Shown: positions 10,770 through 21,171 of the stretch, piece by piece | Layout of the letters: each line of letters opens with the position of its first letter | How positions within the stretch are numbered: the stretch's first letter is position 1 | NCBI GenBank assembly: GCA_958298945.1 | Contig: OY282609.1 | Span: 35,685,212-35,749,211, forward strand | DNA from: Atherix ibis | Taxonomy: Eukaryota > Arthropoda > Insecta > Diptera > Athericidae | Reading direction: 5' to 3' | Length of the DNA: 64,000 nucleotides | Notes under the pieces: model-generated | Told to the model about the DNA's origin: nothing | Seen by the model: the letters and a program-made list of their open reading frames with translations, nothing else | The model's database searches: none | Translations under genes and position numbers: made by a program

Positions 10770-11870
10770 TTTATTTGCAAGTACAATTGTATTGTAATAA
10801 CGAGATTTACATACCATTTTGATTAACAATCTTGTGCATCATGAAGTGGGAGTAAACAACCAGCGGCATTTCTCCAACTCACCAAAGTTAGATTCCTCTA
10901 GAAAATCTCTAGGCAATTATCTCTTAAATCTTCGATGAGTGGTTTCGTGGAGGGCAGTACACGACAATTCTCTCTCAAGTGGTTTATGATGATAGGATAA
11001 ACGGAAGTGAAATTGTTGATGGCGAAAAATGCACAGGTCCTGTGAACATTTAGATCACGATGTATTACGGTATTACGAAAATAAAAGGGGGCATCAAAAA
11101 TTTTACGGAGGATCTTGGATTGTAAGGCCTGGATGCGATAGGAATTGGAACGTTTCGCTGAACCCCAAAGTTCAATTCCATATGTCCAAACAGGTTTTAT
11201 AATTATATTGTAGATTAGAAGTTTACTTTTGATTGTTAGTGTCGAGCGTTTGTAGTCTAATAAGTTGTAGGTAACGTCTGTTAGCTTCAACTCTTTTTAG
11301 TCTAGTATGTGGGTTCCATATTAATCTCTTATCCAGGTAAAGTCCCAAATAACGTACTTTATCATATTGCGGAATTATGTTTGTATTAATGTATAAAGGG
11401 ATAGGTTTCCCTTGACAAAGTGTAAAAGTACTGCACTCTTCTGTTCATTCACCCTCATTCTCCATCTCTTAAACCAGGATGGAAGATTGTGGATATGGGA
11501 TTGTAAATTGTTGGAAGCTATGTCAGGATTTGTATGGGTAGCAAGTATGGCCGTACCATCTGTATTAGTAGAAATGATCGTATTATGATCAGATGGGATG
11601 TCATGGGTATAAATATTATATACAATGGGACCAAGGAAACTGCCTTGTGGGACTCCGGCTTGTGTAGGATATATTTCCGAGGATTCTGAGTTAGTTGAAG
11701 TTTGGATATGACGTTGGAAGAAATATAAATTTATGATAAGGTAGTACTTTGAAGCAAGCAAGATCTTGAGTTTCCAGAGGAGTCCAGGATGCCACGCACG
11801 ATCAAAAGCTTGGAAGATTCGGACTTTAATGCCATTTTTATACGTTATGACAATTGAAACATTATACATA
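10770..11870 (-). mobile_element. 5'-truncated Jockey-like retrotransposon, family A copy 1
   Basis: Minus-strand remnants of a non-LTR reverse transcriptase and its downstream region. Frame 11375-11869 carries 'AFDRAWHPGLLWKL', 'TQAGVPQGSFLGPIVYNIYTHDIP' and a degraded catalytic box (TNTDGTA in place of -YADDTA-), then 'LPSWFKRWRM'. Frame 10898-11290 carries 'LLIYNIIIKPVWTYGIELWGSAKRSNSYRIQALQSKILRKI' and ends with 'LRDNC'. The 3' end on this strand is an A-rich tail (reverse complement of the T run near 10768-10780). The 5' end is lost near 11870, as usual for target-primed insertions that abort. The same family recurs at 38.7-40.1 kb and 43.9-45.4 kb. Confidence 0.85.
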
Positions 11871-13085
11871 TTAAAAACCTATACTGCTTTTAAGTATATT
11901 TTGTGATTAATGCAGAGCACTTGACCTCATTTTATATGCAAAAACAATGTTTATCGCTAGGCCACAGGACTTGACCTCTGATGGAAGGTTAATTAAAAAA
12001 AAAACATCTATAAAAAAGTTTTGATTACTTACACCTCTATGCCGCTGCCATTTATGACGTGGCATTTCAATTTTCCCATTACTGAAAAATTCTTTAAAAA
12101 AATATTTAAGTTTATTTGGTTACTGATCCAATTATGTATGCATCAAAGTATAATAGTTGGAATGTGTGAAAACGTGGATTTAATAAATTTTACAATTTGA
12201 GTATGATTTAAAGTCGAAATTACTACTAAACAACTTAACATTATTTATACTTGTTTATAAATAAGCTCTTAACACTTATCAAAAAGTCTCATTTTAATTT
12301 TATTTTTACAACTACAAATAATCAAAAATCTATTATAGTTAAAATAAATTATTAAATTTTTTTTTTAAAACAACATTTAATAAGAAGAATATTGATGATG
12401 AGCTCAAATTTTTAATACTGATTTCCACCTATTTTGAAATACAACAATTTTACAAAAAAAAAACCATATAGAATAGCAGCCGATTTAAAAATATATTAGG
12501 GAATAATCTACCGACGACTCTGGTTTATTCACCTCCGATATAAATTAAAAAAGGGTGGAGAAATTCAAACAGGGTAGTGCATTAAACATGAAAAGATAAA
12601 AAACTGATCCGTTTTAATTTTCGGAAGGAAAAGTTTGAACTATAGTCAAATAAGAAAATTATTTTAAGTTTCGTCAAAGATTATAGCTCTCTCATAGGAA
12701 AACCGAATAAATTCGTTTTTTAAGGCTGACTTCGAAAGTTTGATTAACGTGAAACAGCCCACCCTAATAACTTGTCCATAAACCTATACTATACCACCTT
12801 AAAATTTGATATAATTGTCAACTTCAAAACTTTCGCCCCATTATCACAACTGCCTTTCGATTCCCATTTCCATGAAAACCGAATTTATAATTATAAGGAA
12901 AAGAAATGACTTTCATAAAATTCATCATACTTTTTACTTTTTGAAAATTTTTGAAATGAACTTTTTCCTCCATCAAATTTAGCTAATTTCATATAACTTT
13001 TTAGTATTTTCCAAAGTTGTCTCAATACTGCGTGGCGCTCCGTTTATGTGATCCTATCACATTGACATTTCAAATTATGAATTCC
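11871..13085. other. AT-rich spacer between two retrotransposons
   Basis: No coding pattern. Sequence is AT-rich with poly-A and poly-T runs. The last few dozen bases may already belong to the 3' UTR of the next element. Confidence 0.4.
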
Positions 13086-13415
13086 ACCTTCGTTTCGTTT
13101 AAGTAGAGCATTTATTATTTCCATATTACTTGTACATATTTACATGGTATTTAAAACGTAGAGCTAAAACATGCTCTGTACATCTTTTGCTTATATATTA
13201 AATTAGTTTTTAATGACTAAGTACATGAATTGCTTACAACTATGGCTTAAAAATTAAATGTGCTTGCTCAAACACAATTATCTATATTTTTAATTGCTTA
13301 TAAACTAAACTTAATCCTAGACTTAATAATAAAAAATAATAAAAATTAGGGAAAGGAATGTTGAGGAAGAGCGGATTAGGAGTTTGGAATTTTTGGGAAT
13401 TGTGTGTTGCTTCCG

Positions 13416-16340
13416 CTAACCACGATGGAAATGGGGAGTTAAGGAATTATAAAACTGAACGTTCATAATATCACTGTCCTTCGCAAAATCAGATATGATA
13501 ACTGGTGAGGCATAGAAGTAATCATTGTATAAGTTTCTGTGTTGGGTGGCTTGGGTATTAATCCTTTCTAGTGACTCTTGAATGAGTGGATTGGTATGGT
13601 CTATTAAATGCTGAAGAAAGTTTTTGGTTAGACCAACCATGTATGAAATAAAAGGAGTAAGATTACTTTTCTGATATATATAGGAGTTGGAGTAATGCTT
13701 ACCGTCTATTTTACGATATTTTGAAAGACATTTCCTAATGATTGACCTTTCGAATACATGGACTTTATTGGCATACGTTTTCGAGAAACTAAAATAGATC
13801 GGAAATGCATATCCAATAATTGGCCGAATAAGTTGTTTATAAAACAGTAACTTTGTATTTATACTAAGCCCCTTCCGACGTCTAAGTAGGAATAAAAAGG
13901 TATGAATAGCCCTTTTGGCTTTCTTCAAAGTTAACTCAACATGTGGGTTAAATTTGAACATTGAGTTAAAGTTGATGCCTAAGTATTTTAGTTCATTTGA
14001 GACTGGGATAGCTGTGTTTTTAATCAGAATACGCAGCTTTTTGCTCTTTGTAGCAATTTTCCTCGGTCCGCGAGTGCTGGGATTACGGAAACAGATTAAA
14101 TTCGACTTATTAAGATTGACTGATAAGTTCCAGTCATCATAATAATTTATAATTTTAAAAAGTAGCTCTTGCGTTCTCTTTAGAGCTAATTTTGGTGATT
14201 TGCTTTTGGCATAAACAAGAGTGTCGTCTGCATATAGTATCATTTGTGCTTTTGCGGCTGTTGGTATATCTGCAGTGTATATTGAATACAGCAGGGGACC
14301 TAAAACCGAGCCTTGTGGAACTCCTTTACCTATTAAGAAGAATTCGGAAGTCGCGTTCTGATACCTAACACAGGATGATCTATCCTGAAGAAATGAGTGC
14401 AGCAGCAGCGTAATATGTGGAGGGAAATCAAGTTTGCATAGCTTGTGCACTAGTCCCTTATGCCAAACTGAGTCAAAGGCTTTGGTTATATCTAGGGAGC
14501 AAGCAACTGTTGATTCTTTACGGTTTAACCCAGTTGTTATCTCACTATGTAGTAGGAAAAGAGCATCCAAAGTTGAGTGACCTTTCCGAAATCCGAATTG
14601 AAAGTCGGGAATAATTTTATTTTCATTACAAAATTCATTTACCTTTTCGTAAAAAAATTTTTCTAAAATTTTTCCCAAACAGGGAAGAAGAGATATAGGT
14701 CGATGTTGTTGGATGGCTGCTCTACCTTGAGTTTTTGGAATATTAAAGATAATACCTATTTTCCAGGCTTTAGGGAAGTAGCAATTGTTAATACAGTGAT
14801 TAAATATTGCAACTAAGGGACGCAGACTCTTTTTCGGAAGCTTTCTCAGCATAAAGTTCGATATATTATCGATGCCGGCAGACTTTTTATTATTTAAGGA
14901 TTTTATTACTGAGTAGAGTGTGTTTTCGGATATAAACATATCTAGAAGGCTGGGATTACTTGCACTGTTATCAGTGCTGAATGTAGTAACATGAGTTGGG
15001 GCGTTTGATAAAAAACTATTGACCTGATTATTTACGTGAGTTCGTAGAGGTGAGTTTGAACTAAAGTTGTAAAGATCTTTATAAAACGAGGCAAAGTTTT
15101 TAGAAATATTAATTGGACCCCCTTTTATTTCGCGGTCGTTATTATCGGTAACTGTTACTTTATTGAGTGACCTTCGACCGGTGATTGCGTTAAGCTGCTT
15201 GAAAGCATCAGGACCTGGACGTACTTTTGAAAGTCGTTCAGAAAATTGTTCATTAAAGTGTTTGTTAACTTTATTGCGTATCATAGTTGATATGCAGTTA
15301 ACCTGTGCCTCAAAGAGACGATAATCTGAGGATGTAGTGTTAAGTTCTCTCCGGAAAATGCGTTTCATTTCCCTTATCCAACGATTTTTCAACCAATACA
15401 TTTTCTTAATGTCCTCAGGGAGAGAATCAAATCGATGGCTACTATAAGACAGTTGCCTTGAATGTCTATGAAATACCTCCGAGACAATCTGACTAAAGGT
15501 TTCTATATGGAAATCAATTTCTTGATTGGTTATGTTCTTGAAGCAAGGAATATTCATTCCGTTAGGTATGGCCATATCTACATCTTGCCTAAATTCTTTC
15601 CAGTTCGTGTTCTTATACGACGTGAAAGATTTTAACTCAGTATTCTCAAAGTTGAATTGAGTTTGAATTTTAATAAGAACCGGATAATGGTCTGAATGAA
15701 AGTTGAGAGTTGAACAAGTAATGTTCGAAGAGTAAGGATTAATTAAACCGCTTGAAACGAAAAACAGATCGACTACAGATAAGCTACTAGGTCTGGTAGG
15801 ACCAGGAGGTGCAATTATCTGTAATGTGGAGATGCTAGTTAGCAAATTTTTAATAGAAATGCCGGAAGAGTTACGGATAGGATCTCCCCATGAGGTGTGT
15901 CTGGCGTTAAAATCTCCTCCCATGATTACCTCATATCCCTTGCTCATGAGATCTTGTAAGAACTCGAAGAGGTCTTTAATTTCGACGGGTGAGCACTTGC
16001 AGGCAATATAACATGAAACTAATGCTATATTTTTAATACCCGAATTGCTTACGTTACATCGCGTAAGAACACAAGTGGTGCAGATATTATTTGATCTGAA
16101 GTTAACCAAGTTACTATATTGGATATTTTCTGAGAAAATAATGCCAGTTCCCTGATTAGAGTCATTGCGAATGCAATGAAATCGTGGAAGTGAAAGCTTG
16201 TGCTTCGAATTCAGGTGAGTTTCATTGATGAAATAGAAGTCGGCGGGCTGATTCTGAATGAACTGATAAAGTTCGACTCTTTTGGACAGGCTCACGATAG
16301 ACCGCACGTTAAGTGCTATGATATTTAGAGAGCGCGTCAT
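13416..16340 (-). CDS. Retrotransposon ORF2: AP-type endonuclease + reverse transcriptase
   Basis: An uninterrupted 974-residue frame. Residues 1-226 are the apurinic-like endonuclease that nicks target DNA: NETHL with Glu40, GGDFNARHTSWG with Asp143 and Asn145, a conserved Asp191, and SDHYP with Asp217-His218. The reverse transcriptase spans about 480-760: RPISLLPCLGKILEK (547-561), FGFRKGHST (582-590), SLDITKAFDSVWH with catalytic Asp617, GVPQGSVLGPLLYSIY (673-688), and ILYADDTLVYA with the Asp pair 705-706. The remaining 200 or so residues are the usual C-terminal region. No RNase H domain is seen. ATG 16340 is chosen because the endonuclease fold starts at once after it. This ATG overlaps the stop of the preceding small ORF (ATGA). 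All visible catalytic residues are intact, so the protein may be functional. Confidence 0.93.
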   Translation of the reverse strand: MTRSLNIIALNVRSIVSLSKRVELYQFIQNQPADFYFINETHLNSKHKLSLPRFHCIRNDSNQGTGIIFSENIQYSNLVNFRSNNICTTCVLTRCNVSNSGIKNIALVSCYIACKCSPVEIKDLFEFLQDLMSKGYEVIMGGDFNARHTSWGDPIRNSSGISIKNLLTSISTLQIIAPPGPTRPSSLSVVDLFFVSSGLINPYSSNITCSTLNFHSDHYPVLIKIQTQFNFENTELKSFTSYKNTNWKEFRQDVDMAIPNGMNIPCFKNITNQEIDFHIETFSQIVSEVFHRHSRQLSYSSHRFDSLPEDIKKMYWLKNRWIREMKRIFRRELNTTSSDYRLFEAQVNCISTMIRNKVNKHFNEQFSERLSKVRPGPDAFKQLNAITGRRSLNKVTVTDNNDREIKGGPINISKNFASFYKDLYNFSSNSPLRTHVNNQVNSFLSNAPTHVTTFSTDNSASNPSLLDMFISENTLYSVIKSLNNKKSAGIDNISNFMLRKLPKKSLRPLVAIFNHCINNCYFPKAWKIGIIFNIPKTQGRAAIQQHRPISLLPCLGKILEKFFYEKVNEFCNENKIIPDFQFGFRKGHSTLDALFLLHSEITTGLNRKESTVACSLDITKAFDSVWHKGLVHKLCKLDFPPHITLLLHSFLQDRSSCVRYQNATSEFFLIGKGVPQGSVLGPLLYSIYTADIPTAAKAQMILYADDTLVYAKSKSPKLALKRTQELLFKIINYYDDWNLSVNLNKSNLICFRNPSTRGPRKIATKSKKLRILIKNTAIPVSNELKYLGINFNSMFKFNPHVELTLKKAKRAIHTFLFLLRRRKGLSINTKLLFYKQLIRPIIGYAFPIYFSFSKTYANKVHVFERSIIRKCLSKYRKIDGKHYSNSYIYQKSNLTPFISYMVGLTKNFLQHLIDHTNPLIQESLERINTQATQHRNLYNDYFYASPVIISDFAKDSDIMNVQFYNSLTPHFHRG

Positions 16341-16612
16341 AATGGAATATGGTAGGAAGGGTTTATAACTATCATGGGTAGATTGGATTTTAAATTATTC
16401 TTACTTGAAAATAATAATATGAAGTGTTGTCTTTTTGCTGGGTTGTGTTGCTCCTTACGAGTCCTAGCCGGGTTGTGTTGCTCCTTTCTAATCCGCAAAA
16501 GGTGGTTTCCGTCGTTTGGCTGCTGTTCTAGGTTGCTCCAATAGTGACGTTTTTCCTGATGATGGTTGTCCATCGCTGCATTACATAACTTCCTCAGTAT
16601 AAACCGCATCAT
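16337..16612 (-). CDS. Middle ORF (91 aa) between gag and pol, unknown function
   Basis: The first ATG (16612-16610) overlaps the stop of ORF1 as ATGA. The stop (16339-16337) overlaps the ATG of ORF2, again as ATGA. The 91-residue product is basic and His/Asn-rich. It contains a ten-codon in-frame duplication (KEQHNPARTR then KEQHNPAKRQ, encoded at about 16439-16489) and no recognised domain. The open frame could be a genuine linker protein translated by reinitiation, a spacer that only keeps ribosomes on the RNA, or the former C-terminus of ORF1 separated by a frameshift. I do not know which. Confidence 0.5.
   Translation of the reverse strand: MMRFILRKLCNAAMDNHHQEKRHYWSNLEQQPNDGNHLLRIRKEQHNPARTRKEQHNPAKRQHFILLFSSKNNLKSNLPMIVINPSYHIPL
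16439..16489. repeat. 30-bp in-frame tandem duplication
   Basis: GGGTTGTGTTGCTCCTT occurs twice with a 30-bp period. Because 30 is a multiple of three, the duplication keeps the middle ORF open. Confidence 0.9.
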
Positions 16613-17874
16613 TTGCAAACTTTGCCAAGGAAATGCAAGTATGCAACCTGTCGATCTGCAGAAGAGGAAAGTGTTTTATATGATTTCATAAATTGACTTA
16701 CCTCGGTGATTAGACTAGGCATGTCTATACTAAATAGTGTTGACGCCTCCGAAAAGAATTCTTCCATGGGCGATGGCCGAGTTGATTCTTCAGTTCTGGT
16801 GTCTGCCCTTTCTGTCAATACAGTGTTCGAGACTGGTGCTCCTCGCAGAACGCTTGCGAAGGATACACCACTCCTGACAGTATTATTAACTGCCTGATGA
16901 ACAAAGTTCAGTCTCTCCTTCCGCTGTTGAACTCTGGAGTGTCGCCTGAGTTCCTTTGCCGCAATCATTTCCTTGTAGAAGGAACAACCTCTGTGGTTCG
17001 CTGGATGGCCATGTTGTCCACAGTTGGCGCAGAAGGGATCACCAGACTTGTCCATGTCTCGTGGGCAAGCCTTGGGCATGTGATTTTGCCCGCATTTCAC
17101 GCAGACAAATTTATAAAAACAATTTGCTGCTGCATGCCCAAACTGTTGGCATCTGTGGCATTGAAGTGGGCCACTTCTCCTTAGTTTTTCCCATCTTATT
17201 GACTGATGGAGAATTTTTGTCACATGCGTGACACTGGATGGCTGGTGTCCTGGAGCCAACTGTACTAGGAATATGTCAGATTGGACATTATTTTCCTTTG
17301 AGAATTTAGTTTTGAAATTCTCCACTTTATTGATTATAGCCGCCTCCACTTGGTTGGCTAGGTCGGCTTCTATATCCGAGGCTTCACAGGAGTTGTGGAG
17401 ACCTCTTACTATCAGGGAAATCTTCTTTTCCTCTTTTGTGGTGTAGGTATGTCCAGGTATACCCTTTGCCTTAATGAAGTCGAGGATGATTCTTCGATCT
17501 TCCAATGTTTCCGGCTTAATAATTGATTTGCCGTTGTTATTGGTTATTTTATAACCAGGTGTCCTTTCTAGCTTCTTCATCTCTTTGATGAAGGCGTTAA
17601 TATTCAAACCTCGACACGTGATCGGAGGTATATGAATTTTCTCCACTACAGATGGAGCCAAGGTGTTTGATTTTGTATTCCTGCACGTAGTGGACTGTGG
17701 TTTTGGCAAAGCTTCTTCGAGCAGACTAAACCGATTTTGGCTCGCTGTAGGTATAGAACCCGCAGCTATCGTTGCCTTTGCCTTTTTAGCCTTCTTTGGT
17801 GGCTTAATTGGCTCTACAATGAACTTGTTAGCGTCTGTCAGAGAAGCGTCATTATTTACCGTGTTCTTCCTTTT
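16609..17874 (-). CDS. Retrotransposon ORF1: gag-like RNA-binding protein with three zinc knuckles
   Basis: The open frame runs from just after an in-frame TAG (17877-17875) to TGA at 16611-16609, 421 codons. No ATG occurs in the first ~98 codons; the first in-frame Met is in 'FIKEMKKLERTP'. The authentic start therefore appears mutated, shifted or non-AUG. The N-terminal part is Lys/Ala/Pro-rich (PIKPPKKAKKAKA). The C-terminal half has three knuckles typical of Jockey-clade gag: CHRCQQFGHAAANC, CVKCGQNHMPKAC and CANCGQHGHPANHRGC. The family binds element RNA and directs it back to the nucleus. It is followed by ORFs joined by ATGA overlaps. Confidence 0.88.
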   Translation of the reverse strand, partial: KRKNTVNNDASLTDANKFIVEPIKPPKKAKKAKATIAAGSIPTASQNRFSLLEEALPKPQSTTCRNTKSNTLAPSVVEKIHIPPITCRGLNINAFIKEMKKLERTPGYKITNNNGKSIIKPETLEDRRIILDFIKAKGIPGHTYTTKEEKKISLIVRGLHNSCEASDIEADLANQVEAAIINKVENFKTKFSKENNVQSDIFLVQLAPGHQPSSVTHVTKILHQSIRWEKLRRSGPLQCHRCQQFGHAAANCFYKFVCVKCGQNHMPKACPRDMDKSGDPFCANCGQHGHPANHRGCSFYKEMIAAKELRRHSRVQQRKERLNFVHQAVNNTVRSGVSFASVLRGAPVSNTVLTERADTRTEESTRPSPMEEFFSEASTLFSIDMPSLITEVSQFMKSYKTLSSSADRQVAYLHFLGKVCK

Positions 17875-18029
17875 CTACGTTGAATGTATTTATTCGTGAG
17901 GATTTCAAATTGTAAAAGTTTTCTAGTAAGAAAGTTTTATTCTGTCATACCACATAATTATTATTATTATTATTTTTCCTCGATTCTTCATTTTCTTTGA
18001 TAGTACGAGTAGTAGCCACCCGCTATCAA

Positions 18030-18047
18030 ACAACTCGCAAGAGTTGT
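18030..18047. repeat. Short perfect hairpin in retrotransposon 5' region
   Basis: ACAACTC-GCAA-GAGTTGT is a perfect 7-bp inverted repeat with a 4-nt loop, at the presumed 5' end of the family B element. It may be an RNA structure of the 5' UTR or simply flank. Confidence 0.4.
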
Positions 18048-18060
18048 GCATTGCAGTTTA

Positions 18061-18664
18061 TATTAACATTTTAAAACTTCACAAATATTCTTCAAAATTC
18101 CTCTTCTAACAATTATTAGATTTGTGATTATATAAAAAAAAGGGTTATGCAAGGAGTAAATAAATTGTCATGAAAAAGTTTTTTTTTATTAGTTCTATAT
18201 TAAATATCAATAATATATGCTCAGAAGTAACATTTTTGTCTTGGTTTTGGAGCCAATTAATTTATTCTTTACAATTTTTATTAAAATATGTTGTATTTTA
18301 TAATAACTAAAACTTTTTTGTGATTCTAGTATAATATCTTCAATAAATTAATTACAAACTGAACGAAATCAAAACCAAAACTTTTCAGAAAAATTTGCCT
18401 ATAAATTATCACTTTATATCTAAATATTATATAGAATAGGATCAAAAACACTATATCGTGGTACACCAGCCCGAAAAGGGGGATTTTTCAATATTTAATG
18501 AGATACACATACTAAATACTTACCGATAGTATTGTTATTGAAATTAGGGTCTTAATATTAAAAGAATTTACAAAAGGAAAATATTTCGCAAAGAAGCCAA
18601 CTGGCCACATACTCCACTTTTCGATGAATTGCTCTTAAAGCTAGACATACTATTATGATTTTCC
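18061..18664. other. AT-rich spacer
   Basis: Only AT-rich sequence. Nothing recognised. Confidence 0.4.
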
Positions 18665-18721
18665 ATCTTAAGGATGTAGGCCTATAGACATTAAGTGGCT
18701 ACAGGCCTAAATCCTTAAGAT
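18665..18721. repeat. Inverted repeat with 23-nt arms
   Basis: ATCTTAAGGATGTAGGCCTATAG (18665-18687) is complementary to 18699-18721 with two mismatches and an 11-nt loop. It could be the fold-back end of an unrecognised element. Confidence 0.8.
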
Positions 18722-19400
18722 GCGATACCTTGAATCTTACATCTATATAATAAGGGAAAGGGTTCTATAACTACCGAGGTATAATTTAAAATTAAATTAT
18801 TCTTAGTTCTGAGCCATTGTCCGGAACTAACATCTACCAGCTTTTCGGACTCGTACACCCAAGAATTTTCTATTGTTGTTATTGTAAGGTCTCTGAGACA
18901 AGAGCCAGAGACCGTTCTGTAGCGCCACGACCAAAAGACCATTTGGAACTTTATATTACATGTAGGTTGGATTGCCAGATTCCCCAATGAAACTGGTCGA
19001 TGGTAAATTTGAGCGAAAAGTCAGACATTGTTAAATTTTGTCGAGAAATTAAGAAGAAGGTTTAGAAAAATAATTTTTATATCTAGAAGATCCACAATGG
19101 AAGGAGTTCTATTCAAAAAGAAATTCTCGGTTAGTTAGCATTCGTTTAAATTATGGATAATGGTGAGTTGTATGCCACAGGATAATTTTTGTTACTAAGG
19201 TTTGGACAAAGTTTGTTATCAAAGATAAAATTATGGGTAAGTGCGGTATATTCAATCTGAATTCTAAGAAGTTTCTATGCCCAGAATTTCGGAATGGTTG
19301 TTGCGGTGTTAGTCCAATATGTGAAAAGAAGTCTTCCACTTTCGGACCAGTTTATTTGTCTACTAATAGTCATGTAGTGGCGATCCCATGGCTAAAAAAA
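18722..19400. other. Unassigned sequence; weak minus-strand frames
   Basis: A 90-codon minus-strand frame (18715-18987) and a 62-codon one (19151-19339) have mixed, non-AT-biased residues. They could be the eroded C-terminal part of the RT fragment that follows. No motif was recognised. Confidence 0.25.
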
Positions 19401-20330
19401 TTCCTATGAATAGTTCACGGAGAATATTGCCAACAAGTTGAATGACAGTAAAAGATATTGTATGATCATCAACAGCTGCATCCGTGAACATTACAACCGA
19501 ATTACCGAATCCATCCAGCAGTTTTAGGAACAATTTCCTGCAGCTAGATCGATCGGTGCCTTACTGTGCCACTCTCAACTTAGGTCCCAACTATGGTTTT
19601 CACTCCAGGTGCGGGGAGGAGGTTGGAAAGTCGAAAAAAAGTATGGATGGATCCATTTTTTAGAATAGGCGATGGAAGAAATTTGCTTTAGAAGATTGTG
19701 AAGGGGGTACTCAAGAGAGCAAAGATTTTTAAATATAAGGATAATACGGGATGTATAAGAGTAGGGTAGGACGGGTTTGCGACCAGTTTCAATGAGGATA
19801 GAGTCCATCAGGGAAGTCCGGCGTGCTCCATTGGCTAGTCTAATGCAATATTTGAGTGCAGCTTCAATACGTCTTTGCCTTGCTACTAGCATTCTTACAC
19901 ATACGTGTAAGGGTAGGAAAGAGAGCAACGTTTTGTCCAGTAGGACGTTGGATACTCCGATTATGTTACTTTATCTAATCTTACACTTACTACCAAACAG
20001 AATCTTCACCATATTAAGATTGTAGTTGATTCGGTTGATAGTGTTATTAATCTGCAGATTTCATCTCCCTTTACGAGTCATACCCAGGATTTTCATGGAA
20101 TCTGTCGGACGGGGTGAGTAGGATTTTCGTTTTCTTAAACATGGAGACACGGTGGGTTGAACCTTTCTATAATTGCCCCATTTTTGCTGTTCCAGTTGTT
20201 GACAGTTGAGATGACCTTGCTGATGTTGTTGAGTACCCTCTCCGTTGTCTGTTAGAAAGTGTAACCTGTCAGCACGAAGAGGTTGTCCGCATATAGAAAG
20301 TGTATTTTAAAGGAAAGATCATGGAATAAG
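19400..20330 (-). pseudogene. I-group (RNase H-bearing?) non-LTR retrotransposon fragment
   Basis: On the minus strand, near 20301-20270, 'FLYADNLFVLTG' is a reverse-transcriptase box with the second Asp changed to Asn, followed by 'VLNNISKVISTVNNWN'. Further down, 19760-19930 encodes 'RRIEAALKYCIRLANGARRTSLMDSILIETGRKPV', which matches the post-RT block of I-group elements. Near 19491-19460 'FTDAA' resembles the first motif of an RNase H domain, but that reading rests on a few residues and shifted frames. The element is old and interrupted. Possible upstream RT sequence extends towards 21030 at low confidence. Confidence 0.6.
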
Positions 20331-21171
20331 GAATAGATGTATTTGGTCGAAAGAGTACTGGAAAATGTATATGTTCGAAAGAGTACCATTTTGACGATAA
20401 ATGACCCTTTGCCTTAATCATGAAGATTCGAGCAGACATGTATGACCGCAACAGGCTTAAGATAGCTGAATTAACTCCCCACTAAGTCAACTGTAAAGTA
20501 ACCCTGTGCGGACAGGAAAATAAGCAGCCCCCATCAGTAGATCTAAAAGCATAATCGGAGTTCACCTGACTGATCTACAGGTACATTGGTGGGTAGTGAG
20601 CTACTTAGCAAAAACCTGGATAAGTCTGAAAGTTACAATCTTTTACAGAACCTTGGACATGCAAGGCAAAATAAAAATTGGTGTGCAATATAATTATTTG
20701 CCAAAGAACGCGGAAGTTATTGTGTTAGTATAGGAATCACAGCAGCAACTTTTCAAATATTTGGAAATATCGATGTTTTCAGTATATGATTTAAGAGGTT
20801 GACAATTCTGTTGTAGAACCTTATCTCTGGAAGGTGTTGTCTCCTTGAAAGAGTTAAGAAAGAACTTTAACTCTGCAAATGATATTCAAGGTAAATGTGG
20901 AAGAAGACGAAATAGGTCAGAGGTGTTGCGTGAAGGATTTTTTATCTTTGAGACATTTTACACTGAGATCAAGGAGAAACGATACCCAAGCCCTTTCTAG
21001 GTCCTCAATGATGGATTGAAGGAGGAGAGTCGGAAATAATCCAATTCTCAATTTATCTATGAAATAATACTACTCTTTTGGCAATAAAAATATTCGTTTT
21101 TTTAAGGTGAAAAGGAATTTTATATCGAATTTGCTCTGATTCTTACGTAACAGAGTTTGGTCTAATTAATA
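20331..21171. other. Unassigned, possibly upstream part of the RT relic
   Basis: A minus-strand stretch near 20930-21030 gives 'DLERAWVSFLLDL', faintly like an RT domain A region, but it lacks enough context. Otherwise nothing is recognised. Confidence 0.25.

Larger units (their letters stand above)
13086..18060 (-). mobile_element. Near full-length Jockey-clade non-LTR retrotransposon (family B)
   Basis: About 5 kb on the minus strand with the expected order: 5' UTR (about 17.88-18.06 kb, containing an (ATT)n run), gag-like ORF1 with three zinc knuckles, a 91-codon middle ORF, then a long endonuclease/reverse transcriptase ORF2 and a 3' UTR (13.09-13.41 kb) with AATAAA-like strings. Both termini are estimates, because I could not define target-site duplications by eye. 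The clade call rests on the Jockey-type gag knuckles and on the RT motifs. ORF2 is uninterrupted over 974 codons. That is unusual in this window and implies a younger insertion than its neighbours. Confidence 0.85.

Noticed and set aside
13915..14614. Plus-strand open frames inside the retrotransposon
   Set aside because: They are shadows of the intact minus-strand ORF2.
16706..17899. Five overlapping plus-strand open frames opposite ORF1
   Set aside because: Antisense shadows of the gag frame, which has clear zinc knuckles.
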